A program made the position numbers and the translations under genes. Shown in pieces: positions 1 through 7,458 of a DNA stretch of 37,153 bases. Under the pieces are notes generated by a model, which did not search any database, was not told the DNA's origin, and saw only the letters and a program-made list of their open reading frames with translations. The DNA is taken from positions 1 through 37,153 of the forward strand of contig DBTX01000042.1 of NCBI GenBank assembly GCA_002307275.1, read 5' to 3'. Origin of the DNA: Hungateiclostridiaceae bacterium UBA1305 (GTDB lineage Bacteria; Bacillota; Clostridia; Acetivibrionales; DTU013). The first letter of the stretch is position 1; each line of letters starts with the position of its first letter.

Positions 1-117
1 CAACATAACAGTATTACCCACTTTTCGAATAAATACTTCGTTACCAGAAAAACGGTATTCTTTCGGTAGCCGGACAGCTTGACTCTGGCCATTGACAAAT
101 AATTTTGCAGTTTCCAT
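1..117 (-). CDS. VapB-type antitoxin, AbrB/SpoVT fold (partial, runs off window)
   Basis: The first 39 residues of a protein lie on the minus strand. The start METAKLFVNGQSQAVRLPKE followed by YRF..NEVFIRKVGN is the swapped-hairpin AbrB-like DNA-binding domain typical of VapB antitoxins, in which the NGxSQAVRLPKE motif is nearly invariant. The ATG at 117 is preceded by an AGGTGA ribosome site at a 6-7 nt spacing, so the start is secure. The rest of the gene, and the PIN-domain VapC toxin gene expected after it, lie outside the window. In VapBC systems the antitoxin binds its own promoter, and the palindromes just upstream fit that. Confidence 0.8.
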   Translation of the reverse strand, partial: METAKLFVNGQSQAVRLPKEYRFSGNEVFIRKVGNTVML

Positions 118-136
118 TTATAGTCACCTCGTTTAT

Positions 137-166
137 AGTATATACTTTAGTATATACTATTGTCAA
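137..166 (-). promoter_or_regulatory. vapB promoter with paired palindromic operator
   Basis: On the minus strand a TTGACA -35 (161-166) is followed after 18 bp by TATACT (137-142). The perfect 10-bp palindrome AGTATATACT occurs twice (137-146 and 149-158), 12 bp apart centre to centre. One copy covers the -10 and the other lies in the spacer. This is the expected layout for autorepression by a VapB dimer or VapBC complex. Confidence 0.6.
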
Positions 167-167
167 G

Positions 168-390
168 ATTTTATTAACATAGGTTTTCACATAGTTCTTT
201 TATACTGATAGGTTACAACCGTACCCATGGTTCAATTAAAAAACGAAAGAAAGCCGTCTAAAGGCACGGTCTTTTTATTTTGGAGAAAATCAAGGGCCGG
301 TACACCTGACTATTGAAATACAGATAACGTTAAAACTGGTGATTAAGGGATATGCATACTATTAAGCTATGTATCCGTGATGAAGCGGTT
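168..390. other. Intergenic stretch without a supported gene
   Basis: No start codon with a ribosome site was found. A weak imperfect hairpin (AAAGCCGT against ACGGTCTTT, 250-274) followed by a T-rich run might be a terminator on the plus strand, but no upstream plus-strand gene is visible. The LacI-family gene ends at 391 without an obvious terminator. Confidence 0.3.
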
Positions 391-1416
391 TTAAAATTCC
401 AGCTCAATAGGTGCATTTTTATCTGTTGAATTTCTTATAATTAATTCACTTTTCAGGATAACCAGTTTATTCTTCGAATTTGGCTTGTCAATCACTGCAG
501 TGAGAAGCCTGACGGATTCTTCCCCCATTTTATTGATGGGCAGCGAAACTGTAGATAATGCCGGATCATATATGGCAGAAAGCATAATGTTATCAAATCC
601 AATTACGGCGATATCTTCCGGAACCCGGATTTTCCTTTGTGCAAAGTATTTCATGCTGCCAATCCCAATAATATCGTTATCCGCAACTAATGCATCAGGC
701 AGAGTCGGAAGCATGGAAAACTTTCTTGCGGCATAATAACCGGTTTTTAAATTGAGGTCTCCATGATAAATAAATTCGGAGTTGATTTCTAACCTGGCAT
801 CCTTCATTGCTTTAGAATACCCGTTAAATTTTTGACTTGAAATTCTGTTTTTTTCATAACCGCCCGCATAAGCTATGTTTTTATAACCAAGTGATATTAA
901 GTAATTGGTCGATTTGTAAGTGCCTTCAAAAACATCAATGCATACGCAATTGAACCTTTCGTTATGAATATCCCAGCTTAACAGGACAATAGGCAAGGCT
1001 GCCCGGAGTTGTTCAATAAATGTTTCGATTAATTCATCCTCATCTACAAAGCAAAGAATGAGTCCATCGACTTGATGCCTGGAAATACTGCTAAAATAGC
1101 TTTCCAGTGTTTTCAAATCATCTTCTATCGTAAACAGGATAGGAGTATATCCTTTGTTTACCGCATTTAGCCGGATTGAATTGTAAACCTCTGCAAAGAA
1201 CGGGTTGGTGATATTTGGAGCAATTATTGCGATGGTATGGGTTTTTCCGGTGCGCATACTCCTGGCAAGTGCACTGGGTGTATATTGAAGCTCATTTACC
1301 GCCGCTTCCACTTTTTGCCTTGTAGCGTCTTTTAATCTATCCGGATTATTCAAATATTTTGAGACGGTTCCTACTGAAACATCCGCGAGTCTTGCCACAT
1401 CTTTAATGACTGACAT
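391..1416 (-). CDS. LacI/GalR-family transcriptional repressor
   Basis: The protein has 341 residues, the usual LacI-family length. Residues 1-47 are the helix-turn-helix and hinge (IKDVARLADVSVGTVSKYLN). Residues 60-330 are a periplasmic-binding-protein-like sensor with the familiar TIAIIAPNITNPFFAEVYNS start. The ATG at 1416 follows GGTGAT at 6 nt. The gene diverges from the fucose-isomerase-like gene at 2022. Three operator-like sites with a CG or TG centre lie before that gene and a fourth overlaps the promoter at 3699-3728, so it probably represses the sugar cluster until a pathway sugar or sugar phosphate binds. The effector cannot be read from the sequence. Confidence 0.92.
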   Translation of the reverse strand: MSVIKDVARLADVSVGTVSKYLNNPDRLKDATRQKVEAAVNELQYTPSALARSMRTGKTHTIAIIAPNITNPFFAEVYNSIRLNAVNKGYTPILFTIEDDLKTLESYFSSISRHQVDGLILCFVDEDELIETFIEQLRAALPIVLLSWDIHNERFNCVCIDVFEGTYKSTNYLISLGYKNIAYAGGYEKNRISSQKFNGYSKAMKDARLEINSEFIYHGDLNLKTGYYAARKFSMLPTLPDALVADNDIIGIGSMKYFAQRKIRVPEDIAVIGFDNIMLSAIYDPALSTVSLPINKMGEESVRLLTAVIDKPNSKNKLVILKSELIIRNSTDKNAPIELEF

Positions 1417-1435
1417 GATTTATCACCACGTATTC

Positions 1436-1464
1436 TTTATATTTATCAATCAGTATATCACCAA
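1436..1464 (-). promoter_or_regulatory. Probable promoter of the LacI-family gene
   Basis: On the minus strand TTGGTG (1459-1464) and TATAAA (1436-1441) are separated by 17 bp and sit about 20 bp before the gene. The -35 is poor, so this is tentative. No copy of the ATGAATCGAT operator motif is present here, which argues against strong autorepression. Confidence 0.35.
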
Positions 1465-1488
1465 TTTTGTTAATTTAAATTCTTTATC

Positions 1489-1744
1489 ATATCAAAAGGG
1501 GACATTCCTCAGGCCCAGACATCCTGCTTCCTGCAGAGGTGTGTCCTCTTACATATCAAAAGGGGACATTCCTCAGGCCCTAACATCCTGCATCCTGCAG
1601 AGGTGTGTCCCCTTACATATCAAAAGGGGACATTCCTCAGGCCCTGACATCCTGCTTCCTGCAGAGGTGTGTCCTCTTACATATCAAAAGGGGACATTCC
1701 TCAGGCCCTGACATCCTGCTTCCTGCAGAGGTGTGTCCCCTTAC
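1489..1744. repeat. Four tandem 64-bp palindromic repeat units
   Basis: Four head-to-tail copies start at 1489, 1553, 1617 and 1681, each exactly 64 bp. Each is a 51-bp hairpin core beginning GGGGACATTCCTC and ending GAGGTGTGTCCCC (11 of 13 positions complementary) plus a 13-bp linker ttacatatcaaaa. Copies 1 and 3 end TCCTCTT and copies 2 and 4 end TCCCCTT, suggesting duplication of a 128-bp dimer. The array separates the repressor from its presumed target. A solitary 51-bp relative lies at 24240-24290. Confidence 0.9.
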
Positions 1745-1788
1745 ATTATAATATGGATTCAGAAAAAAATAAATAGATTAATCATATA

Positions 1789-1806
1789 ATATGAATTGAT
1801 TCATAT
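1789..1806. promoter_or_regulatory. LacI-family operator-like palindrome 1
   Basis: ATATGAATTGATTCATAT is an inverted repeat with perfect 8-bp arms around a TG centre. It lies about 77 bp upstream of the -10, so it could serve as an auxiliary operator for looping. Confidence 0.5.
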
Positions 1807-1865
1807 TTATATTGTAAGCTATATTAATCAATTACATTGCTATATATGACAGTTGCAGAACAATG

Positions 1866-1894
1866 TTGACAATGAATCGATATAGTAATAGAAT
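1866..1894 (+). promoter_or_regulatory. Promoter of the isomerase gene
   Basis: TTGACA (1866-1871) and TAGAAT (1889-1894) are spaced by 17 bp, a near-consensus vegetative promoter. It implies a 5' leader of about 120 nt before the start at 2022. Confidence 0.7.
1871..1885. promoter_or_regulatory. LacI-family operator-like site 2 in the promoter spacer
   Basis: ATGAATCGATATAG lies between the -35 and -10 elements. It shares ATGAATCGAT with the site at 1984-2000. Its position in the spacer would block RNA polymerase binding when occupied. Confidence 0.5.
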
Positions 1895-1983
1895 TATATT
1901 AAATTTAAAAATAATTAAAGAAAACCGCATAGATACAAAATAAAACGGCAGCAAATGGCTAAAGCTTCACATAATTTTATAAA

Positions 1984-2000
1984 AATGAATCGATACATTT
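1984..2000. promoter_or_regulatory. LacI-family operator-like site 3
   Basis: AATGAATCGATACATT is a near-perfect palindrome with a CG centre, just upstream of the ribosome site (AAAGGGGG, 2004-2011). With sites 1 and 2 it gives three copies of ATGAATnGAT over about 210 bp. Confidence 0.5.
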
Positions 2001-2021
2001 TTGAAAGGGGGATTTCACAAA

Positions 2022-3422
2022 ATGAATAAGATGAGAGCAGCACTGTATTTTGGTAACAGAGGGTTTTTCCCGGCATCATTAATTGCCGGAGCAAGGGAAG
2101 AGATAACCAGGGCGGTAGCTGATGCAGGATATGATTACATCATACCTGATGTGGATATGACAAGATACGGTGCAGTTGAAACGCGGGAAGAAGGCTGGAA
2201 ATATGCAAAATGGCTGAAGGAGCATGAAGGAGAATACAATGGCGTTATCATATGTCTCCCGAATTTTGGTGATGAAAATGGTGCCATGGCAGCATTGCAG
2301 GATTGTGGTGTCCCAATTTTGATTCAGGCCTATCCCGATGAAATAGGCAAGATGGATTTTGAGCACAGAAGAGACGCATATTGTGGCAAATTCAGCATTG
2401 CGGATGTATTCCACCAATATGGCATCCCATTTACGATGCTGGAGCCACATGTGGTTCATCCGTCATCAAAGGCTTTTACACAAAATCTACAGGACTTTGC
2501 CGCGATCTGCCGGGTGGTAAATGGTATGAAGCGCTTCTCAATTGGAGCGATTGGAGCAAGAACAACCAAATTCAAAACAGTCCGTTATGATGAAATAACC
2601 CTGCAGAAATACGGAATTACTGTAGAGACCTTTGATTTATCGGAATTGATCCACAAAGTACAAAAGATGGAGGATCATTCTCCAAAGGTAGTCGCCAAAA
2701 AGGAGGTACTGATCAATTATACGGACTTCAGCAAGGTACCTGAGAATAAAATAAACACGCTGGCAAAAATCAGCGTCGTTGTGGATGAATATATTGAAAA
2801 TTATCATTTGGATTGCGTAACGCTCCGCTGCTGGGATGAAATGCATGAGATTCTAGGCGTTGCTCCCTGTGTACTGCTTAGCGAATTAAATGACAGAGGA
2901 ATTGTAACCTCCTGTGAAATTGATCTGTGTTCTGCAATTAATATGTATTCCATGCATTTGGCATCAGAACAGCCGACGATAAACCTGGACTGGAACAACA
3001 ATTACACGGATGACCCGGATAAAGTAATTCTGTTCCATTGCGGGCCTGTTGCGCAATCACTGATGATGGAAAAAGGAACCGTAACGGATCATAAGATGTT
3101 TGCCAAGGGAAATCCCGGATGTGGTTGGGGAAGTAATGAGGGAAGAATCAAGGCTTTCCCGATGACCTACTCAAACTGCAAGACTGAAAACGGCAAGTTG
3201 ACATTCTATGTGGGAGAAGGAAAATTTACGGAAGAACCCATTGAAGACGGTTATTTTGGATGTGGCGGAGTTGCTGTCATTAAAAATTTGCAGCCCAAAT
3301 TAGTCAAATTGGGGCAAAATGGTTTTCGACATCACACAGCTGTAGGCGTTGGGCATATGAGCAAGGTTTTAAACGAAGCATTTACATACTATCTGGGCTA
3401 TGATGTGATGTCTATTGAGTAA
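2022..3422 (+). CDS. L-fucose/L-arabinose isomerase-like sugar isomerase (FucI-related, COG2407-type)
   Basis: The 466-residue protein resembles the FucI/AraA-like family of aldose-ketose isomerases. These use an active-site divalent metal held by Glu, Asp and His. Candidate ligands are Glu299 in the CEID motif, Asp323 in NLDWNN and a C-terminal His in RHHTAVGVGH. It is shorter than canonical FucI (about 590 residues), so its substrate need not be L-fucose. The start chosen is ATG 2022 after AAAGGGGG; a TTG at 2001 in the same frame would put the ribosome site inside the gene. A strong hairpin follows, so it is probably transcribed alone although it belongs functionally to the downstream cluster. 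Expected role: first step, aldose to ketose in the cytoplasm. Confidence 0.82.
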   Translation: MNKMRAALYFGNRGFFPASLIAGAREEITRAVADAGYDYIIPDVDMTRYGAVETREEGWKYAKWLKEHEGEYNGVIICLPNFGDENGAMAALQDCGVPILIQAYPDEIGKMDFEHRRDAYCGKFSIADVFHQYGIPFTMLEPHVVHPSSKAFTQNLQDFAAICRVVNGMKRFSIGAIGARTTKFKTVRYDEITLQKYGITVETFDLSELIHKVQKMEDHSPKVVAKKEVLINYTDFSKVPENKINTLAKISVVVDEYIENYHLDCVTLRCWDEMHEILGVAPCVLLSELNDRGIVTSCEIDLCSAINMYSMHLASEQPTINLDWNNNYTDDPDKVILFHCGPVAQSLMMEKGTVTDHKMFAKGNPGCGWGSNEGRIKAFPMTYSNCKTENGKLTFYVGEGKFTEEPIEDGYFGCGGVAVIKNLQPKLVKLGQNGFRHHTAVGVGHMSKVLNEAFTYYLGYDVMSIE

Positions 3423-3429
3423 TTACTGT

Positions 3430-3480
3430 AAGACTGCTTTGAAATCAGTAACCTGTTTGATGATTTCAAAGTAGTCTTAT
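3430..3480 (+). terminator. Terminator after the isomerase gene
   Basis: An 18-bp stem (3430-3447 with 3461-3478, one mismatch; AAGACT.CTTTGAAATCA) closes a 13-nt loop. It is followed by a short T-containing tail (atttatcc). It lies 8 bp after the stop codon. Confidence 0.75.
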
Positions 3481-3698
3481 TTATCCTTCAGGCGTTATGA
3501 CGAGGCGAAGGATATCCCCCACCTCAATGTCCCTTTTGCTTCGTAAAAAGCATTGTTGGCGGGTACGGATTTGGGCTTTGGGCGGCGAGCATATCTCCCG
3601 CCCCGGATGCATTGGCGAGCAGCATGCTTAGCTTGCGACCAGCCTCGTTGAAACGCAGCAGTGCTAATAAAATTCTTCTACAATCTAAAAAAATTATT
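3481..3698. other. GC-rich intergenic segment of unknown nature
   Basis: This segment is clearly more GC-rich than the flanking spacer. It contains a small inverted repeat (TATCCTTC 3482-3489 with GAAGGATA 3507-3514). The minus strand can be read as an open frame through here ending in ...NPYPPTMLFTKQKGH, but that frame has no ribosome site and would overlap the next promoter and gene. It may be a decayed gene or repeat fragment. Confidence 0.35.
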
Positions 3699-3728
3699 TT
3701 GAACCGATGCGTTATAACACCGTATAAT
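3699..3728 (+). promoter_or_regulatory. Promoter and overlapping operator-like site for the catabolic operon
   Basis: TTGAAC (3699-3704) and TATAAT (3723-3728) are 18 bp apart. The sequence TTGAACCGATGCGTTA over the -35 matches operator 3 (ATGAATCGATACATTT) at 11 of 16 positions, including the CG centre. The LacI-family regulator could therefore repress this operon too. Confidence 0.55.
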
Positions 3729-3758
3729 TCCGAAGCAATTGACAAATGGAGGTAGAAT

Positions 3759-4820
3759 ATGGCAAAAGGTGATTTTTCGAAAAGAGAGATTCTCAAATAT
3801 GTAGGAGATATGTCCCAGGTATTCGGAACAAAGGATTATGTGATGAATGAAGGCAAGGCTCATGGAGTAAGAGCGGTTGATGTTAAGAACGGCTCCGGCC
3901 TGGAGTTCACAGTTCTGCCCGACAGGTGTATGGATATTGCCTGCATTTCCTACAAGGGGACCAACCTCAGCTACCTGAGCAAGACAGGTATTGTTTCACC
4001 GCAATACTACAACGAAACAGGGATCAACTTTTTAAGAAGTTTTTATGCAGGGTTTCTTACAACTTCAGGATTAAGGAATGTCGGCGCTCCCTGCATTGAC
4101 AATGGGGAATCCTTTGGCCTGCATGGCCGCATCTCCAATACGCCCGGTGAGAATGTGAGTTCCGGTGTGGAATGGATCGATGAGAAACCGGTCCTGAAAG
4201 TGAGAGGGAAAATGAGAGAAGCCCGGCTTTTCGGAGAGAACATGGTTCTTGATAGGAAAATCACCTGCAAGTGCGGAGAGAACAAGATTACGATCGAAGA
4301 TACAGTCGAGAATTACGGTTTCAGAAAAGAACCCCTCCTGCTTTTATACCATTTTAATTTGGGATATCCTCTTCTGGATGAAGATGCATTGTTTGTCGCT
4401 CCTTCAAAAGCAGTAAGACCACGGGATGAAGATGCGCAAAACGGAACGGGGACCTGGCAGGCATTTCAAAAGCCCACACCAGAGTATAAGGAACAGGTAT
4501 TTTATCATGACCTTAAAACTGACCGGAACGGAAACACCTGTGCAGCTTTAATCAATGAGAAGCTAGAATTGGGGATCGCGATCCGTTACAGCAAGCATCA
4601 GCTTTTCAACCTGACACAGTGGAAACAGATGGGCGAAGGGGAATATGTCCTGGGCATAGAGCCCTGTAATTGCTATGGGGGCGGTAGGGCGGACTCGATA
4701 GAGAAGGGGAATGTTGACTATCTGGAACCCGGAGAAGTAAGAAGTTTTAAAATTGAAGCGGAAATTTTAGATGGAAAAACAGACATCCATAAAGTGAAAA
4801 ATGAAATCTCCGGGCTCTGA
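3759..4820 (+). CDS. DUF4432 family protein, galactose-mutarotase-like fold
   Basis: The 353-residue protein matches the aldose-1-epimerase-like DUF4432 family. It has an N-terminal strand region with VKNGSGLEFTVLPDRCMDIACISYKG, a central glycine/histidine-rich segment (SFGLHGRISNTPGE), and a C-terminal GIEPCNCYGGG segment. The fold binds sugars and often interconverts anomers. Family members are commonly found beside sugar kinases and isomerases, but no specific reaction is established that I can name. ATG 3759 follows GGAGG at about 8 nt. It is the first gene of a run reading through the aldolase, kinase and dehydrogenase with gaps under 50 bp. Confidence 0.8.
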   Translation: MAKGDFSKREILKYVGDMSQVFGTKDYVMNEGKAHGVRAVDVKNGSGLEFTVLPDRCMDIACISYKGTNLSYLSKTGIVSPQYYNETGINFLRSFYAGFLTTSGLRNVGAPCIDNGESFGLHGRISNTPGENVSSGVEWIDEKPVLKVRGKMREARLFGENMVLDRKITCKCGENKITIEDTVENYGFRKEPLLLLYHFNLGYPLLDEDALFVAPSKAVRPRDEDAQNGTGTWQAFQKPTPEYKEQVFYHDLKTDRNGNTCAALINEKLELGIAIRYSKHQLFNLTQWKQMGEGEYVLGIEPCNCYGGGRADSIEKGNVDYLEPGEVRSFKIEAEILDGKTDIHKVKNEISGL

Positions 4821-4855
4821 ACAAGCTGATTCATGGAAGGAAAGGGGAAACGAAA

Positions 4856-5860
4856 ATGGCGATCATGACGGATAGAAAGCAAGTTCTGGATATTTACGGG
4901 GAGGCGGAACGCAACAAATGGGTGCTTCCCTGCTTCTGCAGCGAAAACCTTACAACAACGGAGGCGATCCTGGCAGCGACAAAGGAATATGGCGATGAGA
5001 AGGGTAACGGGAATCTTCCTGTTATTATTGCAATTACCTGTCAATATGACCATAGGACGCAGGCCGCCTATTATACACATACCCGTCGCTGGGACATCGG
5101 GCTCAAACTATTCATGCAGGATCTCAGGATCCTGACAGACAAAGGATCACCTTACGAAAACCTAAGGGTTATGGTACATCTGGATCATACCCAGTTTGAT
5201 GACGACAAGGAATTGCTGACCTGGGATATGGGAGCATTCTCATCCATTATGTTTGACGCATCCAAGGCCCCTTTTGAGGAAAATATCAAACTCACCCGGC
5301 AATTTGTCAGGGAACAGGGAGCCAAAATCGTAGTAGAGGGAGCCTGTGATGAAATCGTAGATGCCTCCGGAAATGCAAAAAGTGATCTTACTACCGCTGA
5401 AAAGGCGGAGCAATATTTCAGGGAAACCGGCGTTGACCTGATTGTTGCCAACCTGGGAACAGAGCACAGAGCAAGTGCAAAGGACTTAAAGTACTATGGA
5501 GAGTATGCCCGAAAGATCAAAGAAAAAATTGGAGCCCGGATCGTTCTGCATGGAGCTTCGTCCGTACCCGGCGACCAGATTGCACACCTGATGGATGACG
5601 GAGTGTGCAAGGTCAATCTTTGGACTGCACTGGAACGCGACTCTTCCCCTGCTTTGCTCAAAGCCATGGTGGAGAATGCGTCCAAAGTGGCTGGGAAGGC
5701 AATGGTGGAAAATCTGAAGAAAGCAGAATTGTTGGGTTTCAAATGCTCATCGGAGGAAAAGGCTTCTTTGGGATATTTCACAACAGAGTACCGGCAGAAT
5801 ATCATTTTCAGTGAAATGAAAAAAATTGTGGACGGGTATTTAAGGCTCTGGTATCGGTAG
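4856..5860 (+). CDS. Class II (zinc-dependent) ketose-bisphosphate-type aldolase
   Basis: The 334-residue protein belongs to the fructose/tagatose-bisphosphate aldolase family. Zinc and catalytic positions are visible: His108-x-Asp110-His111 in MVHLDHTQFDD, Glu161 in VVEGACDE, His204 in NLGTEHRAS and His232 in VLHGASSVPGDQ. GVCKVNLWTALE is the family's phosphate-binding KvN motif. The usual GTxHG is GTEHRA here, so the glycine after the third histidine is an arginine, which may reflect a different substrate. Cleavage to dihydroxyacetone phosphate and an aldehyde is expected after the FGGY kinase step. A classical fuculose pathway would use an unrelated FucA-type aldolase. The start follows AAAGGGGAA at a suitable distance; ATG 4865 is a possible alternative. 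Confidence 0.85.
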   Translation: MAIMTDRKQVLDIYGEAERNKWVLPCFCSENLTTTEAILAATKEYGDEKGNGNLPVIIAITCQYDHRTQAAYYTHTRRWDIGLKLFMQDLRILTDKGSPYENLRVMVHLDHTQFDDDKELLTWDMGAFSSIMFDASKAPFEENIKLTRQFVREQGAKIVVEGACDEIVDASGNAKSDLTTAEKAEQYFRETGVDLIVANLGTEHRASAKDLKYYGEYARKIKEKIGARIVLHGASSVPGDQIAHLMDDGVCKVNLWTALERDSSPALLKAMVENASKVAGKAMVENLKKAELLGFKCSSEEKASLGYFTTEYRQNIIFSEMKKIVDGYLRLWYR

Positions 5861-5909
5861 TTGCAGAACAGATGGCAGGGAAAAATGTTTTCTTTGAGGA
5901 GTTGACTTT

Positions 5910-7409
5910 ATGTCTCTATTAGGAATAGATATCGGTACATCCGGCTGTAAAGCAACCATTATAGACTTTGAAGGGAATATCAGGGGCCAGTCCTACCGGG
6001 AATATTCCCTGATTTCTCCAAACCCGGGCTGGGAGGAAATTGATCCCGAACTGGTCTGGAGTTTGGTAAAAAGAGTAATAGCAAACTCAATCGACGAGTA
6101 TAAGGGTACTCCTGTCAAGGCGATAAGCGTATCCTCTTTTGGAGAAGCGGCTGTTCCCATTGACCGTAATGGGAATGTATTGTATAACAGCATGATCTAT
6201 ATAGATGAAAGAGGTCGTGAAGAGGCCGGATATCTGGAGTACAGGCTTGGCCGTGAAAAAATACTGGGTATCACCGGTATTTCTGTTCACCCCATGTATA
6301 CCATCAATAAAATCATGTGGCTAAAGAAAAACAAGCCTGATGTTTATAAAAACACATGGAAGTTCCTGCTCTTTGCAGACTTTATCCTGTTCAAGCTGGG
6401 CGCAAAGCCTCACACGGATTATTCTCTCGCTGCAAGGACAATGGCATTTGATATCATCAACAAAAAATGGTCTGCAGAAATCCTGGAGTGTGCGGGCCTG
6501 GACGAGGATAAATTTGGCGAACCCGTGCAGGCAGGTACGCTGGTTGGAGAAATAACCGGGAGCATCGCGGAGGAGCTTGGCCTCCCTCGGGGGGTAATTC
6601 TTGTTGCGGGAGGACATGACCAGCCATGCGCCGCATTGGGAGCAGGCGCTATAAAATGTGATCTTGCGGTGGATGGGCTGGGCACGACGGAATGCATCAC
6701 ACCGACCTTTGACCGGCCTGTCATTTCTGATGTCATGGCAATGAATCATTTTGCCTGTGTACCTCATGTAATGAAAGATATGTATGTAACCTACGCCTTT
6801 ACGTTTACCAGTGGAAGCGTATTGAAATGGTACAGGAACAATTTTGGAGCCGCTTATATTGCAGAGGCTGTGAAGTCCAATATCAACTTGTATGACATGC
6901 TGATAGAAAAAGCTTCCAAAGGACCGTCGGATATTTTCGTACTGCCCCATTTTGCCGGCGCGGCGACTCCGTATATGGATGTTGAAGCGAAGGGGGCAAT
7001 TATAGGACTCAACATAGGTACGAAGGCGGAGGACATTATGAAAGCGATCCTGGAGGGAATCACATTTGAAATCATGGTGAATGTAGAGAAACTGGCGGAA
7101 GCGGGAATAAAGGTTGAAGAAATGAGAGCGGTTGGAGGATTGGCCAAATCCGATCCCTTTTTGCAGATGAAAGCTGACATGATGGGCAAAAAGGTAACAA
7201 CACTGCAGGTTTCCGAAGCGGGAACACTGGGAGTTGCCATCCTTGCCGGGACGGCCTGCGGCGTGTATAAGAACGTGGAGGATGCCGTGCAAAAGCTGGT
7301 GAAGAAAAAGAAGGAATTTTATCCGGATGAGAAGCTGCATGAGATTTATGCGGAGAAATTCCAGACTTATAAAAGAATCTATCCTGCCGTAAAACAAATT
7401 TACCGGTAA
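5910..7409 (+). CDS. FGGY-family carbohydrate kinase (xylulokinase-like)
   Basis: The 499-residue protein is a full-length FGGY kinase with two ASKHA domains. The N-terminal phosphate-binding loop is GIDIGTSGCKATI (residues 5-17). YSLAARTMAFDIINKKW (171-187) is a common family signature. GGHDQPCAALGAGA near residue 237 holds the catalytic aspartate, and the C-terminal AVGGLAKSDPFLQMKAD binds ATP. FGGY kinases phosphorylate ketoses, sugar alcohols or related polyols. Here the likely substrate is the ketose made by the isomerase, giving the phosphate ester that the aldolase cleaves. It lies 49 bp after the aldolase, with a GAGGAG ribosome site. Sequence alone does not distinguish xylulose, fuculose, ribulose or another ketose. 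Confidence 0.9.
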   Translation: MSLLGIDIGTSGCKATIIDFEGNIRGQSYREYSLISPNPGWEEIDPELVWSLVKRVIANSIDEYKGTPVKAISVSSFGEAAVPIDRNGNVLYNSMIYIDERGREEAGYLEYRLGREKILGITGISVHPMYTINKIMWLKKNKPDVYKNTWKFLLFADFILFKLGAKPHTDYSLAARTMAFDIINKKWSAEILECAGLDEDKFGEPVQAGTLVGEITGSIAEELGLPRGVILVAGGHDQPCAALGAGAIKCDLAVDGLGTTECITPTFDRPVISDVMAMNHFACVPHVMKDMYVTYAFTFTSGSVLKWYRNNFGAAYIAEAVKSNINLYDMLIEKASKGPSDIFVLPHFAGAATPYMDVEAKGAIIGLNIGTKAEDIMKAILEGITFEIMVNVEKLAEAGIKVEEMRAVGGLAKSDPFLQMKADMMGKKVTTLQVSEAGTLGVAILAGTACGVYKNVEDAVQKLVKKKKEFYPDEKLHEIYAEKFQTYKRIYPAVKQIYR

Positions 7410-7458
7410 CAGTAAATAAAGTGAAACTATATAAATTTAGTTGGGAGTCGGGTGTGTC

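Larger units (their letters stand above)
1745..2021 (+). promoter_or_regulatory. AT-rich control region of the isomerase gene
   Basis: This region before the isomerase gene carries no coding sequence. It holds the promoter at 1866-1894 and three operator-like palindromes listed separately. The rest is AT-rich DNA. Confidence 0.6.

Noticed and set aside
240..359. Short open frame ending ...IKGYAYY before the LacI gene
   Set aside because: It lacks a start codon with ribosome site and is too short to support.
1406..1711. Plus-strand open frame across the tandem repeats
   Set aside because: It is a repeat translation with no ribosome site and no family likeness.
1489..1744. Possible CRISPR array
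   Set aside because: The units are 64 bp with identical 13-bp linkers and no variable spacers; they are tandem palindromic repeats.
1984..2000. CcpA cre site reading of the operator-like sequence
   Set aside because: The spacing of TGAA and CA around CG is two bases shorter than the cre consensus, so the LacI-family operator reading fits better.
6321..7397. Long minus-strand open frame opposite the FGGY kinase
   Set aside because: It is a shadow of a clear kinase gene, rich in His, Phe and Arg with no recognisable domain.
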